This document shows, piece by piece, positions 1-10,010 of a stretch of DNA of 64,000 nucleotides (the stretch's first letter is position 1; every line of letters begins with the position of its first letter). The position numbers and the translations under genes were made by a program. Source of the DNA: Axinella damicornis (lineage: Eukaryota; Porifera; Demospongiae; Axinellida; Axinellidae); contig OZ007506.1 in NCBI GenBank assembly GCA_963931865.1, forward strand, positions 8,294,934 to 8,358,933. The letters are read 5' to 3'. The notes under the pieces were generated by a model. It was given only the letters and a program-made list of their open reading frames with translations, did no database searches and was not told where the DNA came from.

Positions 1-493
1 CTAGACTCGATTTTAACTCCTTCACTTCAGTTGGTATACCTCTCTGATTTGCGCGTAATGTTCCCGTTCCCGTGATTTCAAGGGTCAATAGATCTTCAAG
101 GAGCTTAGGACTGGAGTAGGAATTATCAAAAAGTGCGGAGTACCCCTGGAAAGCGTAAGGCTGTACAAGCTTCATAACGACATCGTAAGAAACACCATGG
201 TCAGTTCTGTCCTCCTCCTTTCCCGTGTACAGATTAAAATCTATCGTGTAGCCAGTGGGGTCCAATACTTGAAACCCCATTTATCATTTATCCTTCATGT
301 ACTGGATAAGATGGCACCTGACCTTACTTTTGACCATCCTTTCATCAATTGATAACTGTGGCAATGTCTGGTACAATTCCGAACACCTCTGTTTGATACA
401 CTCGTGGAGCGGCCTAATCTTCTTCAGTGGATCTCCCTCTGAGGGAACTTCTTCATTGGTCACCATGTGGAGAAACGTTCCAACCGTTGACAT
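1..493 (-). pseudogene. piggyBac transposase relic (runs off the left edge)
   Basis: Minus-strand translation of 493-284 and of 281-1 gives the middle of a DDE_Tnp_1_7 (piggyBac) transposase. Visible family landmarks are a KIRP stretch, the SIDERM catalytic-Asp motif followed by a QYM stretch, GYTIDF-LYTGK, and FDNSYSSPKLLEDL, which matches the second catalytic-Asp region. Two stop codons interrupt the frame near 284, where a short GATAAAT duplication breaks the expected KWGF stretch. Upstream of about 500 the reading frame dissolves into a 25-nt poly-C run. The copy is therefore dead. Its C-terminus lies outside the window. Family assignment is confident; the boundaries are not. Confidence 0.8.
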
Positions 494-549
494 GACATCA
501 AGTCCTGCAAACGGACTAGTAACTGAGCATTGTCTTCAGACCCCCAGGA

Positions 550-574
550 CCCCCCCCCCCCCCCCCCCCCCCCC
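550..574. repeat. Poly-C run, 25 nt
   Basis: Uninterrupted C homopolymer. It follows the piggyBac relic. A 29-bp stretch at 664-692 recurs at 1362-1390 beside the next poly-C run, so the run may belong to a dispersed repeat. Confidence 0.9.
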
Positions 575-1409
575 AAGATCCCCTGGAGTGTCTCGAAGAT
601 GAACTTGTAAGTTTTTCGTATTGCCACAATACTTATGCACTTTCCACAGGGCTTGCAGTGCACCATGTCATGCTTTTTCTTGTTTGGCTCCATGATATTT
701 TGCGGGGCAAGCCAAAGTGCTCCCATACCTTGCTTGTGGCTCCCTCCAAGAGTAACAGTCCCGTGGACTGTGACATCTTCGGCAGCTAGCTGCGTGCAAG
801 TGTGAAAAAGATACACGTGCAGATGGCTCTCTGTGCATGTGCAGATTATCACGATCATGAATATTTAAAGACCATAATACAAAATGATCACGATTATCAA
901 TAATATCACTCAGCCCTAATGCAGCATGCATATTGGCGTAGGTCGTGTGGGATGTATACCTGCTAGACTGCTGCTCGTACGTGTAGTAACTGCACGCCTC
1001 TGACCCGGGGTGGTCCTACCACTCCGCCCGTACTCCGACCTAGCCCGCTGCTAGTCGCTCTCTGACCCAGTCCCAGACTGGTCACACTGTAGATGCACAC
1101 CCTAGCGCTCTGACAGATTCACTGCTCGGTTCTCACAACCCAAAAAACTGTCATCATAAGTAGCCATGAACAATATATAGCACAGACAGACAAAGACTTG
1201 CACACAAAGATGCGGACGCAATTCACTGTACACAAAGGACAATACAGCACAAAGGGGGCCCTAGCCAGATAAAAGTACAAGTGCTAGCCACGAACGAAAA
1301 CAGCAAAAACCCACTATACTACAATACATGTTGTGCATGTGTGTATTTTTGCCTTGTATTCATGTCATGCTTTTTCTTGTTTGGCTCCAAGATCTTCCCA
1401 CCAGCTGTT
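575..1409. other. Repeat-derived stretch without a recognisable gene
   Basis: No convincing coding region was seen. It holds the copy of the CATGTCATGCTTTTTCTTG stretch (664-692, again at 1362-1390) and GC-rich direct-repeat-like sequence at 960-1100. Short open frames here lack recognisable domains. Confidence 0.4.
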
Positions 1410-1436
1410 CCCCCCCCCCCCCCCCCCCCCCCCCCC
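1410..1436. repeat. Poly-C run, 27 nt
   Basis: Uninterrupted C homopolymer just outside the left leader of the 1474-5694 inverted structure. Confidence 0.9.
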
Positions 1437-1530
1437 ACCTCCAAATTCTTAAAATCCTGGTTTCGCTCCCTCTGGGTGATTCTTCATGTACCGTTCCTGG
1501 GAATACATCATTACATCATAGTGTATAATC

Positions 1531-2205
1531 GTGTTTGCTGTGTTCCTTGTGTTTCCTGTGTTCCTCTTGTTTGCTGTGTTCCTCATGTTTGCTGTGTTCC
1601 TTGTGTTTCCTGTGTTCCTCGTGTTTGCTGTGTTCCTCGTGTTTGCTGTGTTCCTCGTGTTTCCTGTGTTCCTCGTGTTTCATGTGTTCCTCGTGTTTGC
1701 TGTGTTCTTCGTGTTTGCTGTGTTCCTCATGTTTCCTGTGTTCCTCGTGTTTCCTGTGTTCCTCGTGTTTGCTGTGTTCCTCATGTTTGCTGTGTTCCTC
1801 GTGTTTGCTGTGTTCCTCGTGTTTGCTGTGTTCCTCATGTTTCCTCGTGTTTACTGTGTTCCTCGTGTTTTACTGTGTTCCTCGTGTTTCCTCGTGTTTA
1901 CTGTGTTCCTTGTGTTTCCTGTGTTCCTCGTGTTTGCTGTGTTCCTCGTGTTTGCTGTGTTCCTCATGTTTCCTGTGTTCCTCGTGTTTCATGTGTTCCT
2001 CGTGTTTGCTGTATTCTTCGTGTTTGTTGTGTTCCTCGTGTTTCCTGTTCCTCGTGTTTCCTGTGTTCCTCGTGTTTGCTGTGTTCCTCGTTTTTCCTGT
2101 GTTCCTCATGTTTCCTGTGTTCCTCATGTTTCCTCGTGTTTGCTGTGTTCCTCGTGTTTCCTCGTGTTTACTGTGTTCCTCGTGTTTCCTCGTGTTTCCT
2201 GTGTT
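1531..2205. repeat. 18-bp minisatellite, left arm
   Basis: About 37 units of GTGTTTGCTGTGTTCCTC and close variants; single-base variation and a few shorter units occur. Because 18 is divisible by three, all frames stay open and give artificial hexapeptide repeats. The same family recurs in reverse at 5030-5617. Confidence 0.95.
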
Positions 2206-2394
2206 CTTCTACCATCATGGTTTTGTTACTTATCTACATGCCAAACCAAAAAAAAAACACACAAAGGAACAAAAGGAACCACAACTTAGTTAACATCTGA
2301 GGACAGTAGTAGTTGCATAGGTAAACATGAATTAGCACATGCTCCATCATTTGTAATCATGAAGGGCTAGTCCCCCAGCTCAAACCCCCTTTTC

Positions 2395-2470
2395 GGGTGA
2401 TTCTGCATGTACCGTTCCTGGGAATACATCATCGTTACATCATAGTGTATAATAGCATAGTGTATAATAG
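2395..2470 (+). repeat. Internal copy of the minisatellite leader
   Basis: Shares GGGTGATTCT-CATGTACCGTTCC and TTACATCATAGTGTATAAT with the leader at 1474-1530, and the right part with the reversed leader at 5618-5694. It is followed by an array of a different 18-bp unit. Confidence 0.8.
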
Positions 2471-2511
2471 TTTCCACTGTCTCCACAGTGACAGCATCCT
2501 TTTGTTATAGT

Positions 2512-3134
2512 CCACTGGTTCTCCTGGTTCCACTGGTTCTCCTGGTTCCACTGGTTCTCCTGGTTCCACTGGTTCTCCTGGTTCCACTGGTTCTCCTGGT
2601 TCCACTGGTTCTCCTGGTTCCACCGGTTCTCCTGGTTCTCCTGGTTCCACTGGTTCTCCTGGTTCTCCTGGTTCCACTGGTTCTCCTGGTTCCACCGGTT
2701 CTCCTGGTTCCACCGGTTCTCCTGGTTCCACTGGTTCTCCTGGTTCCACTGGTTCTCCTGGTTCCACTGGTTCTCCTGGTTCCACTGGTTCTCCTGGTTC
2801 CACTGGTTCTCCTGGTTCCACTGGTTCTCCTGGTTCCACTGGTTCTCCTGGTTCCACTGGTTCTCCTGGTTCCACTGGTTCTCCTGGTTCCACTGGTTCT
2901 CCTGGTTCCTTTGGTTCTCCTGGTTCCACAGGTTCCACTGGTTCTCCTGGTTCCATTGGTTCCATTGGTTCTCCTGGTCCGGTTCCACTGGTTCTCCTGG
3001 TTCCAGTGGTTCTCCTGGTTCCATTGGTTCTCCTGGTTCCATAAGTTCTCTTGGTTCCACTGGTTCTCCTGGTTCCCCCAGTTCTCCTGGTTCCACTGGT
3101 TCTCTTGGTTCCACTGGTTCTCCTGGTTCCACTG
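2512..3134. repeat. 18-bp minisatellite, second family
   Basis: About 34 units of GGTTCTCCTGGTTCCACT. The left part is nearly perfect and the right part more degenerate. On the minus strand it reads as a collagen-like Gly-Glu-Pro hexapeptide repeat, but no gene structure supports expression. It directly follows the Cys-rich end of the OTU pseudogene. Confidence 0.95.
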
Positions 3135-3608
3135 ATGCAAGTCTTGCATTTGCACAAGTTTGTAAAAGGCTTGCTTTCCTTGCAACAGTTACAATGTGTA
3201 ATTGTTGTATACTTTGATTCAACTGGATGACAGTGCGACATGTTCATTTTGTCATTCTTTCCACATGAACATGGACCCTTCCCAGCATCAGCAACATTTG
3301 AAGTGATTGGTAAAGCCAGTGGTTGTATTTGGTCAGTATCACACAATACCACTCCATCGTAATTCCAGCACCAGATTGATTAAATGCCAGGTACGGGGAC
3401 ACTTAAATGTCTTGGAGTGATGGTGATGACTGGTTGGCAGATCGAAGAAGTAAAAACAATCAAAGGCAGTCCAAGTAAATTAGAAAGAGCCAAGACAATG
3501 GTGTCTGCTAGTTCACCAAAAAAGTATCCACTTTTCTTAAATTTATCTGCCTCTTGCTGAATATCCACTTCAGGTACGAACGCTTCATAATCTTTCTGAT
3601 TGCACTTC

Positions 3609-3980
3609 CACTCAGCAGCGGTCAGGTTCCTCAGCAGCGGTCAGGTTCCTCAGCAGCAGTCAGGTTCCTCAGCAGCGGTCAGGTTCCTCAGCAGCGGTCA
3701 GGTTCCTCAGCAGCGGTCAGGTTCCTCAGCAGCGGTCAGGTTCCTCAGCAGCGGTCAGGTTCCTCAGCAGCGGTCAGGTTCCTCAGCAGCGGTCAGGTTC
3801 CTCAGCAGCGGTCAGGTTCCTCAGCAGCGGTCAGGTTCCTCAGCAGCGGTCAGGTTCCTCAGCTGCGGTCAGGTTCCTCAGCAGCGGTCAGGTTCCTCAG
3901 CAGCGGTCAGGTTCCTCAGCAGCGGTCAGGTTCCTCAGCAGCGGTCAGGTTCCTCAGCAGCGGTCAGGTTCCTCAGCTGC
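3609..3980. repeat. 19-bp minisatellite inside the OTU domain
   Basis: About 20 near-identical units of CAGCAGCGGTCAGGTTCCT. The unit equals the antisense of the codons for RNLTAAE that flank the array, so it arose by amplifying the gene's own sequence. As 19 is not a multiple of three, each unit shifts the frame. Confidence 0.95.
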
Positions 3981-4236
3981 ATGCTAACAGAGTCCAGACC
4001 ATCCCTTTGGTCAATTTCAAGGTTTGAAAAGAATTGTGGACTGTGCTGAGAAATTAAAAGTGAATGGGTTAACAAGGAAAAAGCCACGGCAGAAAAGCTG
4101 CAGTTTCCATCACCCTCAATGTAGTGGCGTTTCATTCCCCATGCCTTAAGTAAATTTTCAAGTCGTTTTTCACTTTGTGCATGTTCAGAAACCTCAAGTG
4201 GTGCATTGCGGTGGAAAAACAAGGAAGCAACAGATG

Positions 4237-4654
4237 ACATACCGTATTTCCGCGAATAGACGCCGCGGCGTTTATTCATTTCGTTGGTCAGTTTGATGCG
4301 GCCACTATTCGAGGGCGGCGTTTATTACTTTCAGCAGTATGACGAATTGCGTCGACAAGCTTTGTGTCAAAGCGATACACACATACACACGGGACGAGGA
4401 CGATGGTGAAGATGCCTTCGCGGGATGCATATGGAGGGGGATGACGACGAGCTCGAGGACTGAGACTGTATTCCACGACTGTTGGAAGACGTACAAAGTG
4501 TCCACGTTGTATCGTCATACTTTGTGAATGCTAACCTGCCGCGGCGTTTATTCGAGGGCGGCGTTTATTTCACTCAGCGCCTCCGATTGTGCGGCGTTTA
4601 TTCGAGGGCGGCGTCTATTCGAGGGCGGCGTCTATTCGCGGAAATACGGTATGT
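4237..4654. mobile_element. 418-bp MITE with 30-bp perfect inverted ends
   Basis: Left end starts ACATACCGTATTTCCGCG and the right end is its exact reverse complement over 30 bp. Subterminal copies of GCGGCGTTTATTCGAGGGCG occur near both ends. It is inserted in the OTU relic. No transposase inside. Confidence 0.85.
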
Positions 4655-5029
4655 GGGAGAAACTTGTAGTTGAATGATGGTGATTGTGATGAATGCTTTT
4701 CCATACATTCCGCAATTTTTATTAAAATTTTCCACAAGTTTAAAGATCTCGTCCACTGCAATCATAGCAGAAACATCCTCATTGATACAAACACTCAGGC
4801 ATGACTGCTCAAGACATTTAGGGTTGAAGGATGAAATGTGCATAAGTGGTGTGGCAATCCATGAAATGTCATGTGCATTCCCATCTTTTTCTTGTATGCC
4901 AAATGCTGGTGTGTAGTTTATGATACCACGCTGGCATCTCATAAGTGAATAGTGGGTTGCTGTTTACCAGTGATTTTTGTTTCTGTACAGCAGTTGTGTT
5001 GGACCAAAATATTGTCATTAGTGCTAACA

Positions 5030-5617
5030 CAGCAAACACGAGGAACACAGGAAACACAAGGAACACACAAACATGAAGAACACAGCAAACATGAGGAACA
5101 CATGAAACACGAAGAACACAGCAGACACGAGGAACACAGGAAACACGAGTAACATAACAAACACGAGGAACACAGGAAACACGAGGAACACAGCAAACAC
5201 GAGGAACACAGGAAACACGAGGAACACAACAAACACGAGGAACACAACAAACACGAGGAACACAGGAAACACGAGGAACACAGGAAACACGAGGAACACA
5301 GCAAACACGAGGAACACAGGAAATATGAGGAACACATGAAACACGAGGAACACAGCAAACACGAGGAACACAGGAAACATGAGGAACACAACAAACACGA
5401 GGAACACAGGAAACACGAGGAACACAGCAAACACGAGGAACACAGGAAACACGAGGAACACAGGAAACACGAGGAACACAGCAAACACGAGTAACAGAGT
5501 AACACAACAAACACGAGGAACACAGGAAACACGAGGAACAGCAAACATGCACGAGGAACACAGCAAACACGAGGAACACAGGAAACACTGCAAACACGAG
5601 GAACACAGCAAACACTA
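5030..5617. repeat. 18-bp minisatellite, right arm (reverse orientation)
   Basis: About 32 units of GAGGAACACAGGAAACAC or GAGGAACACAGCAAACAC, the reverse complement of the array at 1531-2205. Confidence 0.95.
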
Positions 5618-5694
5618 TTATACACGATTATACACTATGATGTAATGCTATTATACACTATGATGTAATGATGATGTATTCCCAGGAACGGTAG
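5618..5694 (-). repeat. Reversed minisatellite leader
   Basis: Reverse complement of the leaders at 1489-1530 and 2412-2470, with the ATTATACACTATGATGTAAT block present twice. Confidence 0.8.
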
Positions 5695-7228
5695 CACTAT
5701 GCGTACGCAAATAAGTGTCGTCTTTCTGTTTTCGGTTGAGGCAATGCACAATGGTGAGAGGGTATGTCTACAATGCTGATATCTGTGCCTCTGTTGTTGG
5801 CAAGAATTTCGGAATAGCTGCCTGGTTGGTGGCATACTCGCCGTCGTTGCTAGTCTCGCGGGGCCAGCCCCGCGAGACTAGATTGTTGCTGCTCAGTGAA
5901 CTGACTTACTTTCATTTGTCGCACTTCCCACGCTGAGTCTCGTTATCGTAGCAGGCTAACGGGTGTAGACGGGTCCACTGGAGTCCGTTCGAAGGCTAGA
6001 AATACCGTTATAAAACCCCACCGCTTGCTCGCAGCTTCCACGTGTTCGATTGCCCATTCAAAATTTGACGTTAAAATTTCGATGGTTAAAATTTTCGTAG
6101 TTTTTATTTCGTATCTCGAGGCTTCATACGAAATATACGAAAATTAGCACCGTACGAAAATTTCCCGCTATACGGTACTAGTGCGTTTATCACTTTAAGT
6201 AACTACACCACAAAATTATTTCCATGTGCTATGGTAGCTTAATTGCTGGCTGTCTCTCTTTCTTTATTACAGCTGGCTTGTACTTCGGTCTCAGTTGAAG
6301 GATCCTAACTATAGTAGCAGCAAGGTTGATGGAGTCGGTGATGGAATTGGTGGTACTGTCTGCAATGCAGCTACAGATTGGTGTGAAGAAGCTGAGGACT
6401 GGGGAAGGTCAGCTATACCTGAGTACAACAGTGCTATGGAGTACCATAGATCACATGCAGACCAGCTGCAGTAGCTATTATACTGTTCATATGACACTAC
6501 AGGAAAGACTGCCTGTTGATGCTTGCGGGCCTGTGTAGTAACTAGCTAACAGCTTAGTCTACACTTCAACTCGATTAAGGTGGCGGGATACCGGAAGGGG
6601 CGTGGTTAACAGTCCAGACTCAACAACTCAACGCCAGCTGCATGCATTAGACTATATAGCCACAAAACCTGGAACATGAATAGAGAACTGCCACACGAAC
6701 TCACACAACACAAAACGATGATGGATCACCTTGCGTGACAACGCTATGCTAGCGATCAAAGTGTGCACAATTTTCTAACCAAACATTGCCTCACCAAGAA
6801 CCCGCGAGTCTAAAACAGCACGATCTCCGAATACTCTTTAGTATACTCTAGTGACAGACCCAGTTCTTTTTTGGCAAATCTCTTTCAGTTTTTTGAACAC
6901 AGCAAACAACTGGAAAAGTATCGTAGTGTTTCACATTCCATGCTACTCTGGACACATAAACTTTTTTCGAGAACGTTTAGCGGCTACATTTTATAACTCA
7001 GTCCCTGTCCTGTCCATTTTTCAGTATTTTAGTGGATAAGCCGGGTGAAGTATATGGCTACTGAATTTTATTTTTGGTTAGAAAAAATGACTGTTAAATA
7101 CACGCATGCGCGCGCGCGCAATCCAAATGATTATTGCCGCAGGGATTTCAGCTGTTGCAGAGGTGAGTGAACTACACTGTCCAGCCCAACAAAGATACTT
7201 GTTAGACATATATTAAAAAAAAGATAAA
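5695..7228. other. Intergenic, no gene recognised
   Basis: Contains a perfect hairpin at about 5850-5883 (CTAGTCTCGCGGGGC and its reverse complement around a 2-nt loop), related in its ends to the short hairpin family, and a (CG)n-rich stretch at 7105-7120. No exon-like open frames with recognisable motifs were seen. Confidence 0.5.
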
Positions 7229-8906
7229 TTGCTGGATCTGTCCTGCAGAAGGATGGGGATCTGTGCTAGGAACAAGAAAAATCTACATGTGAGCAAGGGA
7301 AAATTCATCAATCGACGACGACGACCAAAGAGCCGCACAACAGAAGAGCGAAAGGAGAATGTCAGTCCTGGCAGCAGCACCAGCCCCTTGGAAGGAAGCA
7401 GGATTATCAATCTCGAACAACTTGCATCCTTCGTCACCAACATAGGGTCTCATTCAAAGTCATGTCCCATGGGAAATGTAACTTTGATTGGTGAGACTTA
7501 CCACAATGGTATGGCATCTGTTCTCAGCGCAAAATGTAGCAGCTGTCGAATGGAGATCGCATTTCAACATCACACAAGGTTGAGGGAGTGGGAAGTGGGA
7601 AGCGTTGGGAGAGTAATGTGGCAGCGGTGTGGGGGCAGATGTCTACTGATGGTGGCCATGCACACCTGAAGGAAACCATGTCAGTACTGGGTGTTCCTAC
7701 AATGACAAAGAAGGCCTTTGTAGCAACTGAGTCTGCCATTGACAAATGCTGGTGGCAGTCTCTTGAAGAGTCGATGAGAGAGGCTGCAGAGGAAGAGAAG
7801 AGAATAGCTATAGAGAGAGGGTCCTATCATCAGGGGGTTCCGGCTATTACAGTTATTTTGGATGCAGTTTGGAGCAAGCGCTCACATAAACATTGTTACA
7901 ACGCCAAGTCAGGTGTAGAAATTATTGTGGGAATGGAAACCTAGAAGTTATTGTACGTTGGTGTCAGGGACAAATACTGCAGTGTGTGTGCAAGGGCCGA
8001 CACAAAGGGAGAAGAACCACCACAGCATGAATGCCACAAAAATTGGGATGGGTCATCTTCCTCTATGGAAACAGACATAATTGTGCAAGGTTTCAAGGAG
8101 GCTGAAACAAAGTATGGGCTGCGGTACACGAAGTTTGTTGGAGGTGGGGACAGTTCCGTGTACCCAGCCCTGATAACTGGAGTACGTACCCCAATGGGGT
8201 CACGTTATCAGCAAAATTGAGTGCGTCAACCACGCAATAAAGTGCTACAGAGGGGCACTGGAGAAGCTGGCACAAGAAAACCCTGACTACAGAGGCAAGC
8301 AGACTAACCAGCAACATGAGAAAGAGACTGACTAAGGCAGCACGATGTGCCATCAAAATGAGAGGTGCCATCCCTGACAGGAAGCGTGCAGTGGAACTAC
8401 TTCGTGCAGATCTCCACAATGGCCCCCTTCACTGCTTTGGAGTGCACACTGAATGCAGTACTGACTACTGCCAAGTATCACGGGGTTCTACAACCAGTAC
8501 AAACTCAATCGGCACAAGCAGTACAAGCACAGGCAGTACAAGCACAGGCAGTACAAGCACAGGCAGTACAAGCACAGGCAGTACAAGCACAGGCAGTACA
8601 AGCACAGGCAGTACAAGCACAGGCAGTACAAGCACAGGCAGTACAAGCACAAGTGGTACAAGCGCACATGGAAGTGATGACAGCACAGAAATCTCACCCG
8701 AGGAGTCAGCAGGAGACATTGCGTCACAGGATGCAGAGGAGTGGGAAGATGCTCTTGATGAGGAGAACTTGGAGTCCATGCGTTCCATTGCTCCCACAGC
8801 TCCAGAAACTGTAGATCCAAAGATGATGTGGGATATTCGGCGTACAGTCGGCCGTCTCATTAGTAAAGCTGACCAACTCCTTGGTGAGATAATTATCGAT
8901 AGCTAG
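7229..8906 (+). pseudogene. Mutator-like transposase pseudogene
   Basis: Successive frames resemble the Mutator-like transposase domain common in invertebrate genomes. First comes an N-terminal part (about 7252-7580), then KRWESNVAAVWGQM, VPTMTKKAF, CWWQSLEESM and SYHQGVPAITVILD (7590-7944). Next are YVGVRDKYCSVC, HECHKNWDGSSSSME and FVGGGDSSVYPAL (7945-8190), then CVNHAIKCYRGALEKL, RCAIKMRGA and GPLHCFGVHTECS (8190-8470). The C-terminal acidic tail ends at 8906. Damage seen: frameshifts near 7585, 8190 and 8290 and an in-frame TAG at 7942. A 15-bp array lies in the C-terminal part. Terminal inverted repeats were not located. Confidence 0.85.
8513..8660. repeat. 15-bp minisatellite in the Mutator-like relic
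   Basis: About ten units of ACAAGCACAGGCAGT, coding for a Ser-Thr-Ser-Thr-Gly repeat in the transposase frame. Expansion keeps frame because 15 is a multiple of three. Confidence 0.95.
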
Positions 8907-10010
8907 TCCTAAAAGGCCAAGGGCCCTGAGCTGTGTTCTTAGCACAGCGCTGTGTTCTTAGCACAGCGAGGATGTTACAAAAGGCCCGAGGTTTTCTATA
9001 TCCCATAATTTCCATTGGTCTAGCTGTAAAGCCACACTCTGACCAATTACCGAATAGTGGGTCTGTTTAAGGAACCTTCATGAATTGCAGATTTTGGTGG
9101 AGCACCAACTAACACACCACACCCACTAATACATGGCATTGAACGGCCAGAGTATGAGTGAATGATACTCGCAATACTGGAAATGGTATACATTTCAAAA
9201 CTCACTCCGCAAAATAAACCCACTATACGGCACCAGGAGCGCATAATGAGTTAGAGAGCGGAGGAGTATGAAACAACCACACAAAAGATAAAACATTGAA
9301 AATTTTCCCACAGTAGTCCCGTTACTATTTTTAGCATGCATGAGTATCGTTGTTCTTCTGTCATGCCATTGACTGACTACAGCGACGGGCCAAATCTCAA
9401 TGGGAGACCCTTATTAAGATCTTATGCATTTTCTTATAAGAAAGTACATAATCTTATGTGGTGCTGATATTCTCTAACTATTACTTCTTATAAGAGATTT
9501 GGGACCGTTACATAAGATTCTTATAAGACTCTTATAAGATTCCTATAAGAATCTTGCCTGAATCTTACATAACCGTCCCAAATCTCTTGTAAGAATAAGA
9601 ATAGTTTCTTACAAGATTAGAATCTTATGGACCATAGGATTCTTACAAGAAGCAAGAATCTTATGTGGATCATAGTTATAAGATTCTTACAAGAAGCAAG
9701 AGTCATATCACATGTGCATTAACCAATGCATATAATACAATGCGTATAATTATACAACGGGTTCGCTTTGTTCAACAGCCTGCAGATGTTCAGTGATTGG
9801 CCTTGTTTCTGGTGTCAATGAACGCCTGGTTCAGCTTGCTCAACATGATAGCACTGTCCCACCCCCCAGGATATACTTTGGCCACTTCTCCTACACGGAG
9901 AAAGCAAGAATGGAGCAAATATGATTACAATCTATTCATTAATCAACCAACTGAAGTTCGTTACTCACCAAAAAGTAGCTGCAGCCTGTAACTGCCACCT
10001 TGTTCTTGCT
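8907..10010. repeat. Intergenic stretch with clustered CTTATAAGA palindromes
   Basis: From 9410 to 9710 the motif AATCTTATAAGAATC and close variants (TTCTTACAAGA) recur more than ten times in both orientations. Within it, 9489-9590 forms an imperfect hairpin with arms TCTTATAAGAGATTTGGGAC and its reverse complement, likely a MITE. No gene recognised. Confidence 0.6.

Larger units (their letters stand above)
3135..4942 (-). pseudogene. OTU-domain gene relic with C-terminal Cys cluster
   Basis: Read from 4942 downwards. A segment with no assigned domain (4942-4655) is followed by an inserted MITE (4654-4237). Then comes the OTU N-terminal half at 4236-3985, with GDGNCSFSAV holding the catalytic Asp and Cys, followed by LRNLTAAE. 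A 19-bp tandem array (3980-3609) interrupts the domain. The C-terminal half at 3608-3380 has a SGYFFGELADT motif. A frameshift near 3370 precedes NYDGV, where OTU proteases normally have a His before YD; here it is Asn. A Cys-rich tail (about 3290-3140, 11 Cys including CSCG and CKCKTC) ends at the 18-bp array. With two insertions, frameshifts and a lost catalytic His it cannot be functional. OTU-plus-Cys genes of this kind in invertebrates are often transposon passengers; that origin is inferred here. Confidence 0.7.
1474..5694. mobile_element. Candidate foldback-type composite transposon
   Basis: A leader starting near TACCGTTCCTGGGAATACA occurs at 1489-1530 on the plus strand and in reverse at 5618-5694. 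Just inside each leader lies an array of the same 18-bp minisatellite in opposite orientation (1531-2205 and 5030-5617). The whole is a 4.2-kb structure with inverted ends built from leader plus tandem repeats, enclosing a decayed OTU-domain gene on the minus strand. A second plus-strand leader copy at 2412-2470 abuts a different 18-bp array. Foldback elements of Drosophila and TU elements of sea urchin are known for inverted ends made of short tandem repeats, so that class is the nearest analogy. No target-site duplication could be fixed, because the outer flanks of the leaders differ. Two independent insertions in opposite orientation are an alternative. Confidence 0.5.

Noticed and set aside
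1281..2300. Long open frames with VFAVFL or CLLCSS repeats
   Set aside because: They are the 18-bp minisatellite read in all frames; no start context, splice sites or unique sequence supports a protein.
2435..3352. Collagen-like Gly-Glu-Pro protein on the minus strand
   Set aside because: Arises from an 18-bp tandem array appended to a broken OTU relic. Other frames are equally open.
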